A stretch of DNA of 64,000 nucleotides from the NCBI GenBank assembly GCA_036489445.1, contig DASXFV010000016.1, forward strand, positions 4,223 through 68,222, written 5' to 3'. The notes under the pieces were generated by a model. The model did not search any database, was not told where the DNA came from, and worked only from the letters and a program-made list of their open reading frames with translations. Numbering within the stretch: the stretch's first letter is position 1; each line of letters begins with the position of its first letter. The stretch comes from DAIDKA01 sp036489445 (GTDB lineage: Bacteria > Pseudomonadota > Gammaproteobacteria > Steroidobacterales > Steroidobacteraceae). Both the position numbers and the translations under genes were made by a program. Positions 52,300 to 61,179 of the stretch are shown here, in pieces.

Positions 52300-52559
52300 C
52301 AGGCCGACCCGGCACTCCGGCTGGCTGTTTGTTCCAGCTCCGCCAGCCGCGCCTCCAGGACCGCCAGCCGGGCGCGGGTGCGCTCCAGCACCTTGGTCTG
52401 CACGTCAAACTCATCGCGAGTGACCAGATCCAATTTACCCAGCGTACTGCGCAGCACGACGCGGAAGTTATTCTCCAGATCAGCCTGCGCGCCACGAACG
52501 GCGGCCGGAAGGCTGTCCAGCAGCCGCCTGGCGATTTCGTTTACGGACAACGGTTCCAT
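52299..52559 (-). CDS. ubiK: ubiquinone assembly factor UbiK (YqiC/BMFP)
   Basis: An 86-residue protein: NEIARRLLDSLPAAVRGAQADLE at the start, then LVTRDEFDVQTKVLERTRARLA leading into a C-terminal coiled coil. UbiK forms a complex with UbiJ that helps aerobic ubiquinone synthesis at the membrane. The ATG at 52559 is the family start; the open frame upstream is not supported. The comM gene overlaps its stop codon. The 5' side faces the divergent amtB over 265 bases. Confidence 0.88.
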   Translation of the reverse strand: MEPLSVNEIARRLLDSLPAAVRGAQADLENNFRVVLRSTLGKLDLVTRDEFDVQTKVLERTRARLAVLEARLAELEQTASRSAGSA

Positions 52560-52680
52560 AATTCTGCAACTCCCGTGGCTTGCCCCTGATTGACGCATGC
52601 GCCCCAAAGTGGGCTCTAAATTGGTGCAAAACAGGGTCCCAAACGCCCGTAAACCTCGGAATTCCCGGAGGAAATTTCCG

Positions 52681-52696
52681 TGGCACGGAATCTGCA
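52681..52696 (+). promoter_or_regulatory. sigma-54 promoter for amtB
   Basis: TGGCAC-GGAAT-CTGCA matches the -24/-12 consensus TGGCAC-N5-TTGC with one mismatch. It stands about 130 bases before the amtB ATG. A TTGGTGCAA half-site at 52621-52629, about 60 bases upstream, resembles half of an NtrC box. Nitrogen control of amtB is expected. Confidence 0.75.
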
Positions 52697-52824
52697 CCCT
52701 TCTAGCGCGCCACCGAAAGCATACCCGCGCCTGAGGCGCGGTGTCTGCCTGCAAAACTGACGCAACACGCTCGATTGGCGGATTTGAAGATTTCTACGAA
52801 AACGAAACAACACCGGGAGAGACC

Positions 52825-54447
52825 ATGCTCACCGCTCCAATGACCTCGCAGCCTACCCGCCAGCCCAAATGGCTGGCGCAGGCAGGCACCCCTTTGCGAT
52901 CCCTGTTCCGTGCCGTCACTGGGCGGTCGGCTTTGTTGATGGCCCTGGCGACGATGACGTTTGCTGCGGTCAGCTTCACCCCCAGCGCCAGCTATGCGGA
53001 TGCCGGATCCGCCCCGACAGCTTCGGCTCCCGCGGCAGCCCCTGCAGGGGCTGCAGCTGCGACGACGGCCACTGCGGCGCCGGCCAGCTCGGCCCCGGCA
53101 GCCGCAGCTGCGGCTCCGACGCCGAACAAAGGCGACATGGCGTGGATGATGACCTCCACCGCCCTGGTGCTCTTCATGTCGGTTCCGGCCCTGGCGCTGT
53201 TCTACGGCGGCCTGGTCCGTGAAAAGAACATGCTGTCAGTGCTCATGCAGGTGTTCGTGGGCTTCTCGTTGATCACCGTGCTGTGGTGCGTGTACGGTTA
53301 TTCGCTGGCCTTCACGGAGGGTCCGAATGCATTCATCGGTGGCCTCAGTAGGCTGTTCCTGAATGGCACGTTCAATCCAGCCGACGGCAGCTTCAGCAAT
53401 GCGTCCACCTTCGACAAGGCCACACCGCTCAATGAGCTGGTCTACGTGGCGTTCCAGGCGACCTTTGCGGCGATCACCTGCTGTCTGATCCTGGGCTCGC
53501 TGGTGGAGCGCATCAAGTTTTCCGCCGCGCTGGTGTTCATGGTGATCTGGTTCACCTTTGCCTACCTGCCGGTTGCGCACATGGTCTGGTTCTGGGAAGG
53601 CCCGGATGCCTACACGTCGGCGAGTGTCTCTGATGCGATGAACGCACACGCTGGCTACATCTGGCAGATGGGCGCTCTGGACTTCGCCGGCGGTACCGTT
53701 GTGCATATCAACTCCGGCGTGGCCGGCCTCGTTGGGGCCATCCTGCTGGGCAAGCGCGTCGGTCTGGGCAAGGAGTCGATGGCTCCGCACAGCCTGACGA
53801 TGACCATGATCGGCGCCTCGATGCTGTGGTTCGGCTGGTTCGGCTTCAACGCCGGATCGGCTCTGGAAGCCAACGGCTCCGCGGCGCTTGCCTTCATGAA
53901 CACCTACCTGGCCACCGCCTGCGCCGTGCTGTCCTGGATGGGCATTGAATGGCTGGTCAAGGGCAAGCCTTCCATGCTGGGTGCTGCTTCGGGCGCGGTC
54001 GCCGGGCTCGTGGCCATCACCCCTGCCGCCGGTAACGTCGGTATTCCGGGTGCCTTCATCATCGGCCTCGGTGTCGGGGTGGTGTGCTTCTGGGGCGTCA
54101 CCGGTCTGAAAAAGATGATCCGCGCTGACGACGCACTGGATGTGTTCGGCGTCCACGCCCTGGGTGGGACGTTTGGTGCCCTGACCACCGGTATCTTCAA
54201 CTCCCCCAGCCTGGGTGGCCCGGGCTCCGTGCAGGACTGGGTGACCGGCAAGGTCGGCTATCCTGGCATCTGGGCGCAGTTCCTGATCCAGCTCAAGGCG
54301 GTCCTGATCGTCGCCTGTTGGACGGCGGTCGTCGCCCTCATCGGCTTCGGGATCCTGAAGTTCGTCATGGGGATCCGCGTGACGGAAGAGGAAGAGCGCG
54401 AGGGCCTGGATATCTCCAGCCACGGCGAGCGTGCCTACGGGCACTGA
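52825..54447 (+). CDS. amtB: ammonium transporter AmtB
   Basis: A 540-residue ammonium channel. After a signal peptide (ending TPSASYA) comes an Ala/Pro/Thr-rich linker of about 45 residues, then eleven membrane helices. WMMTSTALVLFMSVPALALF and GGLVREKNMLSVLMQ open the core, DFAGGTVVHINSGVAGLVGA is the Amt signature, and the twin-His pore residues lie in PVAHMVWFWE and VFGVHALGGTFG. The linker is longer than usual. No glnK gene accompanies it here. GGGAGA upstream supports the ATG at 52825. Confidence 0.93.
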   Translation: MLTAPMTSQPTRQPKWLAQAGTPLRSLFRAVTGRSALLMALATMTFAAVSFTPSASYADAGSAPTASAPAAAPAGAAAATTATAAPASSAPAAAAAAPTPNKGDMAWMMTSTALVLFMSVPALALFYGGLVREKNMLSVLMQVFVGFSLITVLWCVYGYSLAFTEGPNAFIGGLSRLFLNGTFNPADGSFSNASTFDKATPLNELVYVAFQATFAAITCCLILGSLVERIKFSAALVFMVIWFTFAYLPVAHMVWFWEGPDAYTSASVSDAMNAHAGYIWQMGALDFAGGTVVHINSGVAGLVGAILLGKRVGLGKESMAPHSLTMTMIGASMLWFGWFGFNAGSALEANGSAALAFMNTYLATACAVLSWMGIEWLVKGKPSMLGAASGAVAGLVAITPAAGNVGIPGAFIIGLGVGVVCFWGVTGLKKMIRADDALDVFGVHALGGTFGALTTGIFNSPSLGGPGSVQDWVTGKVGYPGIWAQFLIQLKAVLIVACWTAVVALIGFGILKFVMGIRVTEEEEREGLDISSHGERAYGH

Positions 54448-54490
54448 GCCGTTCCACAGTAGCCGCGGGACCTGACACCGCGGCTGACTC

Positions 54491-54530
54491 AACCCCGGTC
54501 CCGCCACAGGTGAGACCGGGGTTTTGTTTT
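54491..54530 (+). terminator. amtB terminator
   Basis: AACCCCGGTC (54491-54500) pairs perfectly with GACCGGGGTT (54514-54523) over a 13-base loop, followed by TTGTTTT. This is a standard rho-independent terminator. Confidence 0.85.
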
Positions 54531-54626
54531 CCCCTTCCCCGTTACCTCATTGCCCGCGAATGTGACGGAGTTCAAGGTTCGCCGCAGCGCGATCGGCGGT
54601 ACACTCGGCCTCACGGAGGGCCCTTC

Positions 54627-55079
54627 ATGCGCCGCACTTCAATTGCCTTAGGCGTACTCGCCGCGGTCGTCACGACGGCCCATGCCGACGTCTACAAAAC
54701 GGTCGATGGGCAGGGTCAGGTTCATTACAGCGACCAGTGGACCCCCGGCGCGCAGCTCATCAAGGGCGATCACTCCCGGGCCGCGCCCGCCCCCCCGACC
54801 GAGGCCCCGGCGGCGGCGAATGACCACACCCTGGCACCCGACCCGGGCAAAGCGGCGGCCGCGAAGCAGGTGCAGTCAGATATGGCGGCGCTGCGTGCGG
54901 AGCAGTGCAAGCAGCTCAAGGACCAGTACGACAAGCTCATCCATGCCCGCCGCATCTACCAGCCCAGCACCGATTCCAGCGCACCCCGGGAGTACATGAG
55001 CGACGCACAGGCCGATGCTGAGCGTGTCAAGACTCGCCAGGCCATGGATGAAGCCTGCGCCAGCGACGCCAGCAGCTGA
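54627..55079 (+). CDS. periplasmic DUF4124 protein
   Basis: A 150-residue exported protein. The signal peptide MRRTSIALGVLAAVVTTAHA is followed at once by DVYKTVDGQGQVHYSDQWTPGA, the DUF4124 domain found in many gammaproteobacterial envelope proteins. A Pro/Ala linker and a charged helical stretch with QCKQLKDQYDKLIHARRIY follow; two Cys could form a disulfide. The function is unknown. CGGAGGG eight bases upstream fixes the ATG at 54627. The dehydrogenase gene begins five bases later. Confidence 0.85.
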   Translation: MRRTSIALGVLAAVVTTAHADVYKTVDGQGQVHYSDQWTPGAQLIKGDHSRAAPAPPTEAPAAANDHTLAPDPGKAAAAKQVQSDMAALRAEQCKQLKDQYDKLIHARRIYQPSTDSSAPREYMSDAQADAERVKTRQAMDEACASDASS

Positions 55080-55084
55080 ACGCG

Positions 55085-55957
55085 ATGCGTGTGGGCTTCC
55101 TGGGCCTGGGCGCGATGGGCGTCTGCATGGCCCGCAATCTGCGCAAGGCGGCGCTGCTCACGGCGGTCTGGAACCGTACCGCCGCTAAGGCGGTGGCGCT
55201 GGCCACCGAACTGGATTGCACCGCTCCGGCGACTCCTGCTGCAGTGGCCCGGGACACCGACGTGGTCGTCCTGTGCGTGTCGACGGACCAGGATGTCATG
55301 GCAGTCGCCGATGCACTCTATCCCGGACTGCGCACCGGACAATTGATCATCGACTGCTCGACGGTGAGCGCGGACACGGCTCGCACGGTCGCAAAACGTC
55401 TAGCGGGGGCAGGTGTGGATTTCATGGATTGCCCGGTGAGCGGCGGTGTGGAAGGCGCCCGCGATGGCACTCTCGCCATCATGTGTGGCGGCTCCCCTGC
55501 GAGCTTCACGCTGGCGCAACCCGTGCTTACCGCCATGGGGCGCACCCTGGCGCACTTCGGACCGGTAGGCGCCGGTCAGACGGCCAAGGCGACCAACCAG
55601 ATCATGTGCGCCGGCATCATCGAGGCCGTGGGTGAGGCCATGGCCTTCGCCAAAGCCAACGGCCTGCCGCTGGACAAACTGGTGGAGACCTTGGGCAAGG
55701 GTGCCGGCTCGAGCTGGTACTTCGTGCATCGCGCGCCCAACATGATCCGCGAGGCCTACCCGCCTGGATTTCGCGTCCGGCTGCATGCCAAGGACCTGGG
55801 CATCTGCCACGACATGGCCGCCACCTTCGGCGTCGAACTGCCCGTTGTGGAACGCATGCGGGCGCAGTACGCGCAGCTCATCGCCCAGGGTCATGGCGAT
55901 GAGGACATCTCCACCTGCTTCAGGCTCAAGGATCAGCTGTTCAAGACCGGTGGCTGA
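55085..55957 (+). CDS. beta-hydroxyacid dehydrogenase (HIBADH family)
   Basis: A 290-residue NAD(P)-dependent dehydrogenase. The dinucleotide motif MRVGFLGLGAMGVCMARNL opens it, FMDCPVSGGVEGARDGTLAI is the substrate-binding region, and the catalytic Lys is in GAGQTAKATNQIM. The C-terminal all-helical domain with FRVRLHAKDLGICHDMA is complete. Candidate substrates are 3-hydroxyisobutyrate, tartronate semialdehyde or a similar beta-hydroxyacid; context does not decide. It is probably co-transcribed with the DUF4124 gene. Confidence 0.88.
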   Translation: MRVGFLGLGAMGVCMARNLRKAALLTAVWNRTAAKAVALATELDCTAPATPAAVARDTDVVVLCVSTDQDVMAVADALYPGLRTGQLIIDCSTVSADTARTVAKRLAGAGVDFMDCPVSGGVEGARDGTLAIMCGGSPASFTLAQPVLTAMGRTLAHFGPVGAGQTAKATNQIMCAGIIEAVGEAMAFAKANGLPLDKLVETLGKGAGSSWYFVHRAPNMIREAYPPGFRVRLHAKDLGICHDMAATFGVELPVVERMRAQYAQLIAQGHGDEDISTCFRLKDQLFKTGG

Positions 55958-55995
55958 CGCCAGCCGCAAGGGTCAGCGGTGAGACGGCGCGTGTC

Positions 55996-56490
55996 TCACG
56001 GCCAGCAGGTCGCAGTCGAATCAGCGCCGCCATTGTCCGTTGAGGTCCGCGCCCCAGTCTGATCCAGCTGAAACGTCTGGCAGGCCGTGTCCTGGAGCTG
56101 GGAACTGCCGGCCGATGGCGTGATCTGCAGCACGTAGGTCGCCGGCTGGGTCGCCGTCGCAGGGCTTACAGTGACACTGGAGATCGAGTAGTAGCTGCCG
56201 ATCGATACCGGCCAGGCCGCGGCGCCTCCACTGGCAACATACTGCAGAGCAATCGGACTGTTCGAATAGATGTTCTGTGTGCCGAAGTAGCGCTCCTCGC
56301 GCGCCGCCAGATCCAGCAATGCGGTCTTCGCCTCGGTGCGCCGGGACTTGCGCACCGAGCTGTTATACATCGGCACTGCGATGGCCCCCAGAATCGCGAT
56401 AATCGTAACCACGATCATCAGTTCTATGAGCGAGAAGCCGCCGATGCGGCTGCGAGGCCGCCGCTTCGAATTCAAAGGAATGCTCATCAT
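55996..56490 (-). CDS. pilE: type IV pilin-like protein PilE
   Basis: A 164-residue prepilin. A basic leader ends in G before FSLIELMIVVTIIAILGAIA, with Glu at position 5 of the mature chain. The globular part has ARREERYFGTQNIYS-like sequence (here AAREERYFGTQNIY) and two Cys near the end (DTACQTFQL and TATCWP) that form the D-loop disulfide. It is the last gene of the minor pilin cluster, ten bases after pilY1. An ATG ATG pair at 56490 starts it. Confidence 0.9.
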   Translation of the reverse strand: MMSIPLNSKRRPRSRIGGFSLIELMIVVTIIAILGAIAVPMYNSSVRKSRRTEAKTALLDLAAREERYFGTQNIYSNSPIALQYVASGGAAAWPVSIGSYYSISSVTVSPATATQPATYVLQITPSAGSSQLQDTACQTFQLDQTGARTSTDNGGADSTATCWP

Positions 56491-56500
56491 GGGGTAGTCC

Positions 56501-59500
56501 TCATCGCAGCTGCACCCAGGTGATGCGCCGGCCCTTGCCATTGGCGCCAGGGTTGACCTGGGTGAGGAGTGGCTGGTTGGTGACCGTCTGTGACACCAGC
56601 CAGAGGGATCCGGTCGCGGACGTGACGGGGAATGACGTACCCACCGCATTGGTTTCCGTGCCCGCAGCCGCGGCATCGTGGTAGGACACGAAGAAGTTCG
56701 GCACCGCAGCGCCAGTCAGCACCGAGATTGCGTAAGTGAACCCGGTATCGGTGTTGGTGGTACAGGACAGCACCTGGTTATTGGCGGGCACCACCGAGTT
56801 CACGGTGAATACACCTTCCAGCAGCTGCGGGTTGAACACGATCTGCTCCTCGGCGCCGATCAGGTTCAGGTACCAGCCGTACTGCGCGCCCGTCGTGCAG
56901 GTGGAGCCCGCCCAGCAGATCGCGATCGGGTTGTTGATATCCCGCGTCACGCCATCCGCGTTCAGAGTAAAGGTTTGCTTCTGCAGATTGGCCTGTGCGA
57001 GGGTGTAGTTGGGTGCGGTCAAGCCGGTAGCCGTCGCGCTCAAGGATGCATACTGGGGCGTGCCCGACTTGGCATTCCAGCTGGACATGTTCCAGTCCCA
57101 CACTCCGTAGAGACTTTGTGTGGTGGACTGGTAAGCCACCGGGGCTGCGTTGGTGAACTGAGTGCGCATTCCGGTACCAAAGGCCAGCATGACGGTGTTG
57201 CCGCCGGCAGGTGTCGTACCCGAGGATACCGTCACCGCGGTCGTGATCGGCTGGCCCGCGGGCGTTGTGAACAGCGGACCGGGGCTCACGGCCCAGGAGG
57301 TCTCGGCGGCGGCGGTCAGATCGAAACGCCACAGATTGCCCATGAGGTCGCCGGCATAAACATAGTCCGTGATGTGATCGCCGTCCAGATCGGCGCTGGT
57401 GACATAGGCAATACCATTATTGTGGGCCGTACCGGTATTGCCGGTGCTCAGATAGTAGAACAGCTTGTTGCCGCTGCTATCGATGGTCATCACGAAAATA
57501 CCGGCGTCACCGTTGGTGCTGCCAAAACCATTGCCGAAAATGACCGCCCAGCGCCCATCGTGCAGCCGGCGGATGATGGGCGTGCCATAGGTGTTGCCCA
57601 GACTCTTGTTGCAGGTGGTCGAGCCGGAATCCGTCGCGCAGCTGATGGTCGCTGGAGTCCATTCGCCAATGACCAGGCTCGAGGCGTTGCCCTCGGAGAA
57701 GTTGCTCGCCGTGGGATTGGTCACGTCGAGGGCGAAGAGGGCCGCCCCACCCGCGCCCAGACCGCCCACCAGCCAGGTATGCCAGGCTCCGCTGTAGTAC
57801 AGGTCGCCGGTTCCCGGCGTCGCATCGACAAAGAAGTTGTGGCCGTACTGGGTGTTGCTGAAATCCAGGGCCGAGGTGACGCACGCCGGCTGGGTGGACC
57901 CGCCAGTGGTGTAGGCCGGCGTCACGCCATGGATGTTCTGCACGATGGACCCCGTGGCGGCCAGCGAAGCGCAGGCGCCCCCGGTGCTGGGGCTGAGCAG
58001 CAGCGAACCGGGCATGTAGGCCAGCACTTCCTGGCCATCATTGTTCGCCGGATTGAAGGTTCCGTCGGCATTGAACGAGCCGCTGCGGAAGCCGTGCAGC
58101 ATGCCGTCGTTGGAACCCACATAGACCACGTTTGGCCGGGTCTGCTCTGCCGCCACAAACTGCAGGTACGTCTGCGTGCCTGAGTTCTCCGGCGTGGGGT
58201 CCGACGTCGGGAACAGTTTGTCCCTCCAGGTTGCGGTGTAGGGGGACTGCGGCGGGCCGACCCAGGTCGGGCTGGAATCCACGATGTCCCCCAGGATGCT
58301 GGTGCGCGCCCGGAAACAGGGAGTGTTCGCCGCATCCGGGCAGGTACCGGCCGAGTTGATTTCGTCGGTGCGATCCCCGCGCAGATAGTTGAACCGGTAC
58401 TGCGTGGAGTTCGCGTCCCCCTGGGTGAGCGCGGCCTGCTGGGCGGTACTCAGGTTGCCCCATTCAAAGGGCACGCCGCCGCCGCTATAGGTGAGGATGA
58501 CGCGGCTGGCCGGAGTCATCGCTGCCGTCGGTCCGCCCACTCCGGTGGAGCAGTTCTGTCCGCTCAGCACGCCGGTGAGGACACAGGACGCGTCCCAGGT
58601 CGGCGTCGTGTCGACCGTCACATTGCCGGTCGTGGGGTCCGAGTTCAAGGCGTTCGCCGTGACGCGGCCTACCCAGTTGTTCTGGTCATAGTAGGCAAAG
58701 TAGGCAAAGGTGCCGGATTCAACCTTGGCGGACTGCTTTTCGTTGACACCCGCGGAGCTTGCGGACTGCACGGCTGGCGCGGACTTGAAGCACAGGATCT
58801 CGTGGACATTGGTGGCGCCACCGGTGGATCCCGCGAAACCGAAGCGCACGTAGTTGGGCACCGTGCCGTTGGAGGCCTGGATGTTCTGGTTGGCGATCAC
58901 GTTTATGTAGGCGCCGCCGTTGTAGGCGTACGACAGGCTCAGATAGCCATCGCTCGTGATCTTCAGGTTGTAGAAAATCGGGGTCGCCGCGCTGCGGGTC
59001 GCCGCGGCACCGTTGTACAGCGGATTGCTGCCCGGCAGGATCGAGTAGGCGCCCGGGATCGGCGCGTAGTCGAGGATTTTCGCGGTGTTGCCGGCGTTGC
59101 TCAACGTCGCGGCGCCCGCGTCCGTGGGCGTGCTGGTCGCATAGTTCCACAGGTGACCGGAGCTGCAGGTTTTTTGAATGGCGGCCTGGATGGCCGAGAC
59201 GTTGGGCGTGTAGGCCGGCTGACTGGTGGGCGGATTCGTGCTGGTGGAAACCGTCGTGGTGGTGCCCGCCGTTCCCGTGTTCAACGGAGTCCGGGTCGTC
59301 AGGTCACTCGATGAGGTCGTGGTGCACAGACTCAGGGTCCTATCGAGCGCGAACGGCGAGGAACACGTGCCGGACCTGCTGGGGGCCTTCCCACAGTAAC
59401 CGGAGGGATAAGACGTACTGGAAGTAGCGGAATAGGTGCCGCTGCTGCAGCTGCCGCACACCGCGGGCGTAGCATTCGGGTTATAGGCATAACCCGAATT

Positions 59501-60568
59501 GCAGTTTGCCGTGACCGTGGTCGTGGTGGTCGTGTTGGTGCAGATCCCGTTGCCATAGGTCGTCGTGGTGGCCGTGGAGGTGGTGACACCGCCGGAAGTA
59601 TTATTGGTCGGGCCGATGACAGGACACACGCCGCAGGTGCCGGTCGCGGCGTCAAAACTACCCGCGCTGCAGGTGGCGGCCAGCCATGCCGGATAGAAGG
59701 GCAATGAGGCATTGCCGGGATTGGTGCCATAGGCATTGTTGAGCGCGGGCCAGGAGATGGCTCCGCCGCCACGCAGTCCGATGCGCCCGGGCTGGAAGCC
59801 GTAGCCGCTGGCCGTGTTGTCGCCCTGGTTCAGGAAGTTGCCGTATTCGTCGATGCCCAGACCCAGGTAGCCTCCGGTCAGACCGTCGTAGGTGACCCCG
59901 GTACCACTTCCAGGACCATTGGTGTTCGAACAGGTGAACGCCAGACTGCCGCCGGTGGCGCCAATGGCGGGCACATTCGGCGAGCCGGTCGGATAGATCG
60001 GATTGGACGCACAGCTTGCCGGCATGATGGCGCCCGCCACCGGCACGCAGCCGTCCATCAGATAGAAACTGATGCCGTCGGCGCCGGATCCGCCATAGGT
60101 CACCGTCTTGAAGGTCACCTGGATGCCAGCGCTGGTGGAATAGGCGTTGGTGGAGACGATGGCGCCGCGTTCCTGATTGCCAAACGGACTGCCGTTGGTG
60201 AAGCGCAGTGCGCCGCTCTGGTCGGGATCGGGCTGCTGCAGCGAGGGTGACGCCGGGGCTGAGGTGCCGCCCAGAAAGCCATTGGCGCCACCCACCAGAT
60301 ATTTGTCGCCGTCCGCAGCATTCACGTAGTACGAATTCAGAACAGCCGTGCAGGCCGGTATGCTGGTGGCCGGCGCAGTCAGCACCGTGCTGGTGCCGGC
60401 GGTGAGGCAGGCGCCATTGAAGAACAGCCAGTTACCGACGCCTCCCGTGGCACTGCTGGTGGTACTGGTGAAGTCCTCAGTCAGCAGAGTCTGCGCAAAG
60501 GTGGCGGGCGCCACAGCCAGGCCCAGTACCAGCGCGATCAGCGCCAGCAAGCGTGTCGAAGAATTCAT
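56501..60568 (-). CDS. pilY1: PilY1-type pilus tip protein with lectin-like N-terminus
   Basis: A 1355-residue secreted protein of the type IV pilus tip. After the signal peptide (APATFA) residues from about 30 to 290 look like an L-type lectin: SGADGISFYLMDG and GYLGLGIDEYGNFLNQGD. A Cys/Thr/Ser-rich region (about 300-470) follows. From about 790 (TRPNVVYVGSNDGMLHGFRSG) the C-terminal beta-propeller begins, with a calcium loop DLDGDHITD at about 1060. GGAGG eight bases upstream fixes the start. The usual N-terminal vWA domain is not seen. It shares one base with the pilX stop. Confidence 0.9.
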   Translation of the reverse strand: MNSSTRLLALIALVLGLAVAPATFAQTLLTEDFTSTTSSATGGVGNWLFFNGACLTAGTSTVLTAPATSIPACTAVLNSYYVNAADGDKYLVGGANGFLGGTSAPASPSLQQPDPDQSGALRFTNGSPFGNQERGAIVSTNAYSTSAGIQVTFKTVTYGGSGADGISFYLMDGCVPVAGAIMPASCASNPIYPTGSPNVPAIGATGGSLAFTCSNTNGPGSGTGVTYDGLTGGYLGLGIDEYGNFLNQGDNTASGYGFQPGRIGLRGGGAISWPALNNAYGTNPGNASLPFYPAWLAATCSAGSFDAATGTCGVCPVIGPTNNTSGGVTTSTATTTTYGNGICTNTTTTTTVTANCNSGYAYNPNATPAVCGSCSSGTYSATSSTSYPSGYCGKAPSRSGTCSSPFALDRTLSLCTTTSSSDLTTRTPLNTGTAGTTTTVSTSTNPPTSQPAYTPNVSAIQAAIQKTCSSGHLWNYATSTPTDAGAATLSNAGNTAKILDYAPIPGAYSILPGSNPLYNGAAATRSAATPIFYNLKITSDGYLSLSYAYNGGAYINVIANQNIQASNGTVPNYVRFGFAGSTGGATNVHEILCFKSAPAVQSASSAGVNEKQSAKVESGTFAYFAYYDQNNWVGRVTANALNSDPTTGNVTVDTTPTWDASCVLTGVLSGQNCSTGVGGPTAAMTPASRVILTYSGGGVPFEWGNLSTAQQAALTQGDANSTQYRFNYLRGDRTDEINSAGTCPDAANTPCFRARTSILGDIVDSSPTWVGPPQSPYTATWRDKLFPTSDPTPENSGTQTYLQFVAAEQTRPNVVYVGSNDGMLHGFRSGSFNADGTFNPANNDGQEVLAYMPGSLLLSPSTGGACASLAATGSIVQNIHGVTPAYTTGGSTQPACVTSALDFSNTQYGHNFFVDATPGTGDLYYSGAWHTWLVGGLGAGGAALFALDVTNPTASNFSEGNASSLVIGEWTPATISCATDSGSTTCNKSLGNTYGTPIIRRLHDGRWAVIFGNGFGSTNGDAGIFVMTIDSSGNKLFYYLSTGNTGTAHNNGIAYVTSADLDGDHITDYVYAGDLMGNLWRFDLTAAAETSWAVSPGPLFTTPAGQPITTAVTVSSGTTPAGGNTVMLAFGTGMRTQFTNAAPVAYQSTTQSLYGVWDWNMSSWNAKSGTPQYASLSATATGLTAPNYTLAQANLQKQTFTLNADGVTRDINNPIAICWAGSTCTTGAQYGWYLNLIGAEEQIVFNPQLLEGVFTVNSVVPANNQVLSCTTNTDTGFTYAISVLTGAAVPNFFVSYHDAAAAGTETNAVGTSFPVTSATGSLWLVSQTVTNQPLLTQVNPGANGKGRRITWVQLR

Positions 60569-61179
60569 TACAGACCTCCGAGATTGTTGACGGCAACACC
60601 GATCTCGTACGTGCTCTCGACCACGGCGACTGAAAGGGAATTGCCGCCGTAGGCCACCGCGTCGATCTTGTACACACTGCCGCCGCCATCGGCGCCGGTG
60701 CCGAGGTATTGGATATAGAAAGTGGGTGCCGTGTAATAAGTGTTCGAATAAGAGCCATTGGCATCGGCCACGAAGCTCATGTTCGTCGCCGTGGCACCCG
60801 TGGCGTTCGGGTAATACGTGAACCCGACCGGCGAACCACTGGCGGTCCAGGGCAGCGTCGCGGGATTGGTGTCGATCGCATTCGCACAGATCAGTACGTT
60901 GGTCACGGACACATTGGCGCTGGCCGGGGCATTGCAGACCACGGGCGCCTGCGCCGCATTTCCGGGAGAGCTCAGCCACCACTCCGCGTATTGCTCCGCC
61001 ACCACTGCCGCGTGCAGCGCGCGCTGTTTCTCGCGCACGTTGCCGGCAATCTTCTCCCCCAATCCCATGCTGCGGAACATGGCCAGCGCGAGAATGGTGA
61101 CGACCAGCAGCAGCAGCAGGCTGGAAATCAGCACCATGCCCTGCTGGCGGGCGCGCCCTCTGAGGACTCGAGAACTCAT
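60568..61179 (-). CDS. pilX: minor pilin assembly protein PilX
   Basis: A 203-residue protein. The N-terminus RARQQGMVLISSLLLLLVVT then ILALAMFRSMGLGEKIAGN is the PilX signature, a membrane helix with the GNxREK-like GNVREKQRALHAA following it. The rest is a globular domain. It acts with PilV, PilW and PilY1 to prime pilus assembly. It overlaps pilW by four bases and pilY1 by one base, so expression is tightly coupled. The in-frame extension to 61254 is not supported. Confidence 0.9.
   Translation of the reverse strand: MSSRVLRGRARQQGMVLISSLLLLLVVTILALAMFRSMGLGEKIAGNVREKQRALHAAVVAEQYAEWWLSSPGNAAQAPVVCNAPASANVSVTNVLICANAIDTNPATLPWTASGSPVGFTYYPNATGATATNMSFVADANGSYSNTYYTAPTFYIQYLGTGADGGGSVYKIDAVAYGGNSLSVAVVESTYEIGVAVNNLGGL

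Noticed and set aside
56678..58183. 501-codon plus-strand frame inside pilY1
   Set aside because: Antisense shadow with Gly/Arg-rich composition; pilY1 has clear domains on the other strand.
59160..59620. Thr/Ser-rich ACC-type repeats in pilY1 as a DNA tandem repeat
   Set aside because: Low-complexity coding sequence without a regular unit.
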